Source of the DNA: Companilactobacillus paralimentarius DSM 13238 = JCM 10415
Lineage (GTDB): Bacteria > Bacillota > Bacilli > Lactobacillales > Lactobacillaceae
Assembly (NCBI RefSeq): GCF_001434985.1
Contig: NZ_AZES01000029.1
Span: 1-64,000 of the forward strand
Length of the DNA stretch: 64,000 nucleotides
Direction of reading: 5' to 3'
Both the position numbers and the translations under genes were made by a program. A model generated the notes under the pieces. The model was not told where the DNA came from. It ran no database searches and saw nothing but the letters and a program-made list of their open reading frames with translations. Shown piece by piece: positions 63,589 through 64,000 of the stretch (the stretch's first letter is position 1; every line of letters starts with the position of its first letter).

Positions 63589-64000
63589 TCAATTTACCAC
63601 ATTGATTGTTTTAAGATATTTAAATTCGTTATTCTCAAATTCGAACTTCAAAACAGAACAATTCTTCATTTCTACGTGCTTGACGATTTCCTTCAGTGGA
63701 ATCCAATTCTTCAAGAATAAATAAATTGAAGCACCATGGCCTACGATTAAGATTTTTTGATTATCTTTACGATTCATAATATCAGTCAAAACTCTTACCA
63801 TTCGTGCTTGAACGGCATCTGCTGAATCACCACCGTACGGAACAAAAGCATCTCCGACTGAACCAATTTTTGAATCATATTTAGGATTTAGTCGTTGATT
63901 CTCACCTTCAAAGACACCAAAATTCCATTCTTTTAATCCCTTCAAACGCTGGTAGGGCTGATTAGTTACTAATTCTAAAGTGTTGGAGGCTCGTTCCTGC
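63589..64000 (-). CDS. Histidine phosphatase paralogue, cut by window edge
   Basis: At least 137 residues. The reading frame is open to the right edge (about QERASNTLELVTNQPYQRLKGLKEWNFGVFEGEN), so the N-terminal RHG motif lies outside the window. It has the second His in LIVGHGASIYLFL and aligns along its whole visible length with the neighbouring 191-residue protein. A methionine at 63945 is internal and not the start. Tandem duplication is likely. Confidence 0.85.
   Translation of the reverse strand, partial: QERASNTLELVTNQPYQRLKGLKEWNFGVFEGENQRLNPKYDSKIGSVGDAFVPYGGDSADAVQARMVRVLTDIMNRKDNQKILIVGHGASIYLFLKNWIPLKEIVKHVEMKNCSVLKFEFENNEFKYLKTINVVN

Noticed and set aside
1-64000. CRISPR array, tRNA, rRNA or insertion sequence
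   Set aside because: I looked for regular spacer-repeat structure, transposase motifs and tRNA-like CCA ends with conserved arms and found none, but very short or diverged tRNAs could be missed by eye.

Overview
The window looks like chromosomal DNA of a low-GC lactic acid bacterium. A Companilactobacillus-type lactobacillus (former L. alimentarius/farciminis group) is my best guess. That rests on the low GC content, the lipoprotein, WxL-like and LPXTG-type surface proteins, the complete citrate lyase cluster and the many ABC or PTS sugar systems. The genus is an inference; no rRNA or tRNA gene is visible. I see no insertion sequence, prophage or CRISPR array.

Region 1 (about 0.8-21.1 kb) is a glycan catabolic island. 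It has an LplABC-type importer with a YesL/YesM/YesN sensing module, an MsmK-type ATPase, a PucR-type and a GntR-LacI hybrid regulator, and five glycosidases without signal peptides: GH1, GH84, GH38, GH125 and GH92. These activities would together dismantle a high-mannose N-glycan inside the cell. cre-like palindromes lie before the transporter, the ATPase gene and the GH125 gene.

Region 2 (21-35 kb) is accessory. It contains a secreted Ig-like protein with a degenerate WxL end, a MucBP-like protein without signal peptide, a MerR regulator with an NAD(P)H oxidoreductase, an MFS transporter remnant, and a LysR-controlled pair of flavoproteins related to fumarate reductase. It also holds a ceramidase-like hydrolase, an orphan cellobiose-family PTS EIIC, an RpiR regulator and an AEC permease.

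Region 3 (35-42.3 kb) has rpoN, a TetR/YhgE pair and a repeat-bearing LPXTG-type adhesin. Region 4 (42.4-51.1 kb) is the citrate fermentation cluster: malic enzyme, 2-hydroxycarboxylate transporter, citC-citD-citE-citF-citX-citG and a divergent SorC-family regulator. Region 5 (51.3-58.6 kb) has a HAD phosphatase, brnQ, a GH73 autolysin, prfC preceded by a seven-codon upstream reading frame, a CorC-type protein and a small membrane protein.

Region 6 (58.6-62.9 kb) is a cysteine supply operon: an acyltransferase, cysK and a cystine-type ABC importer. It is preceded by an unannotated 32-codon leader peptide with three consecutive Cys codons and then a strong terminator, which is the classical layout of ribosome-mediated attenuation. 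Two histidine phosphatase paralogues close the window, the second cut by the window edge.

The most novel signals are the Cys-codon attenuator, a shared CTTAA-N4-CTTAA-N6-CTTAA-N18-TAnAAW promoter architecture before two cell-surface genes, and the upstream reading frame of prfC.
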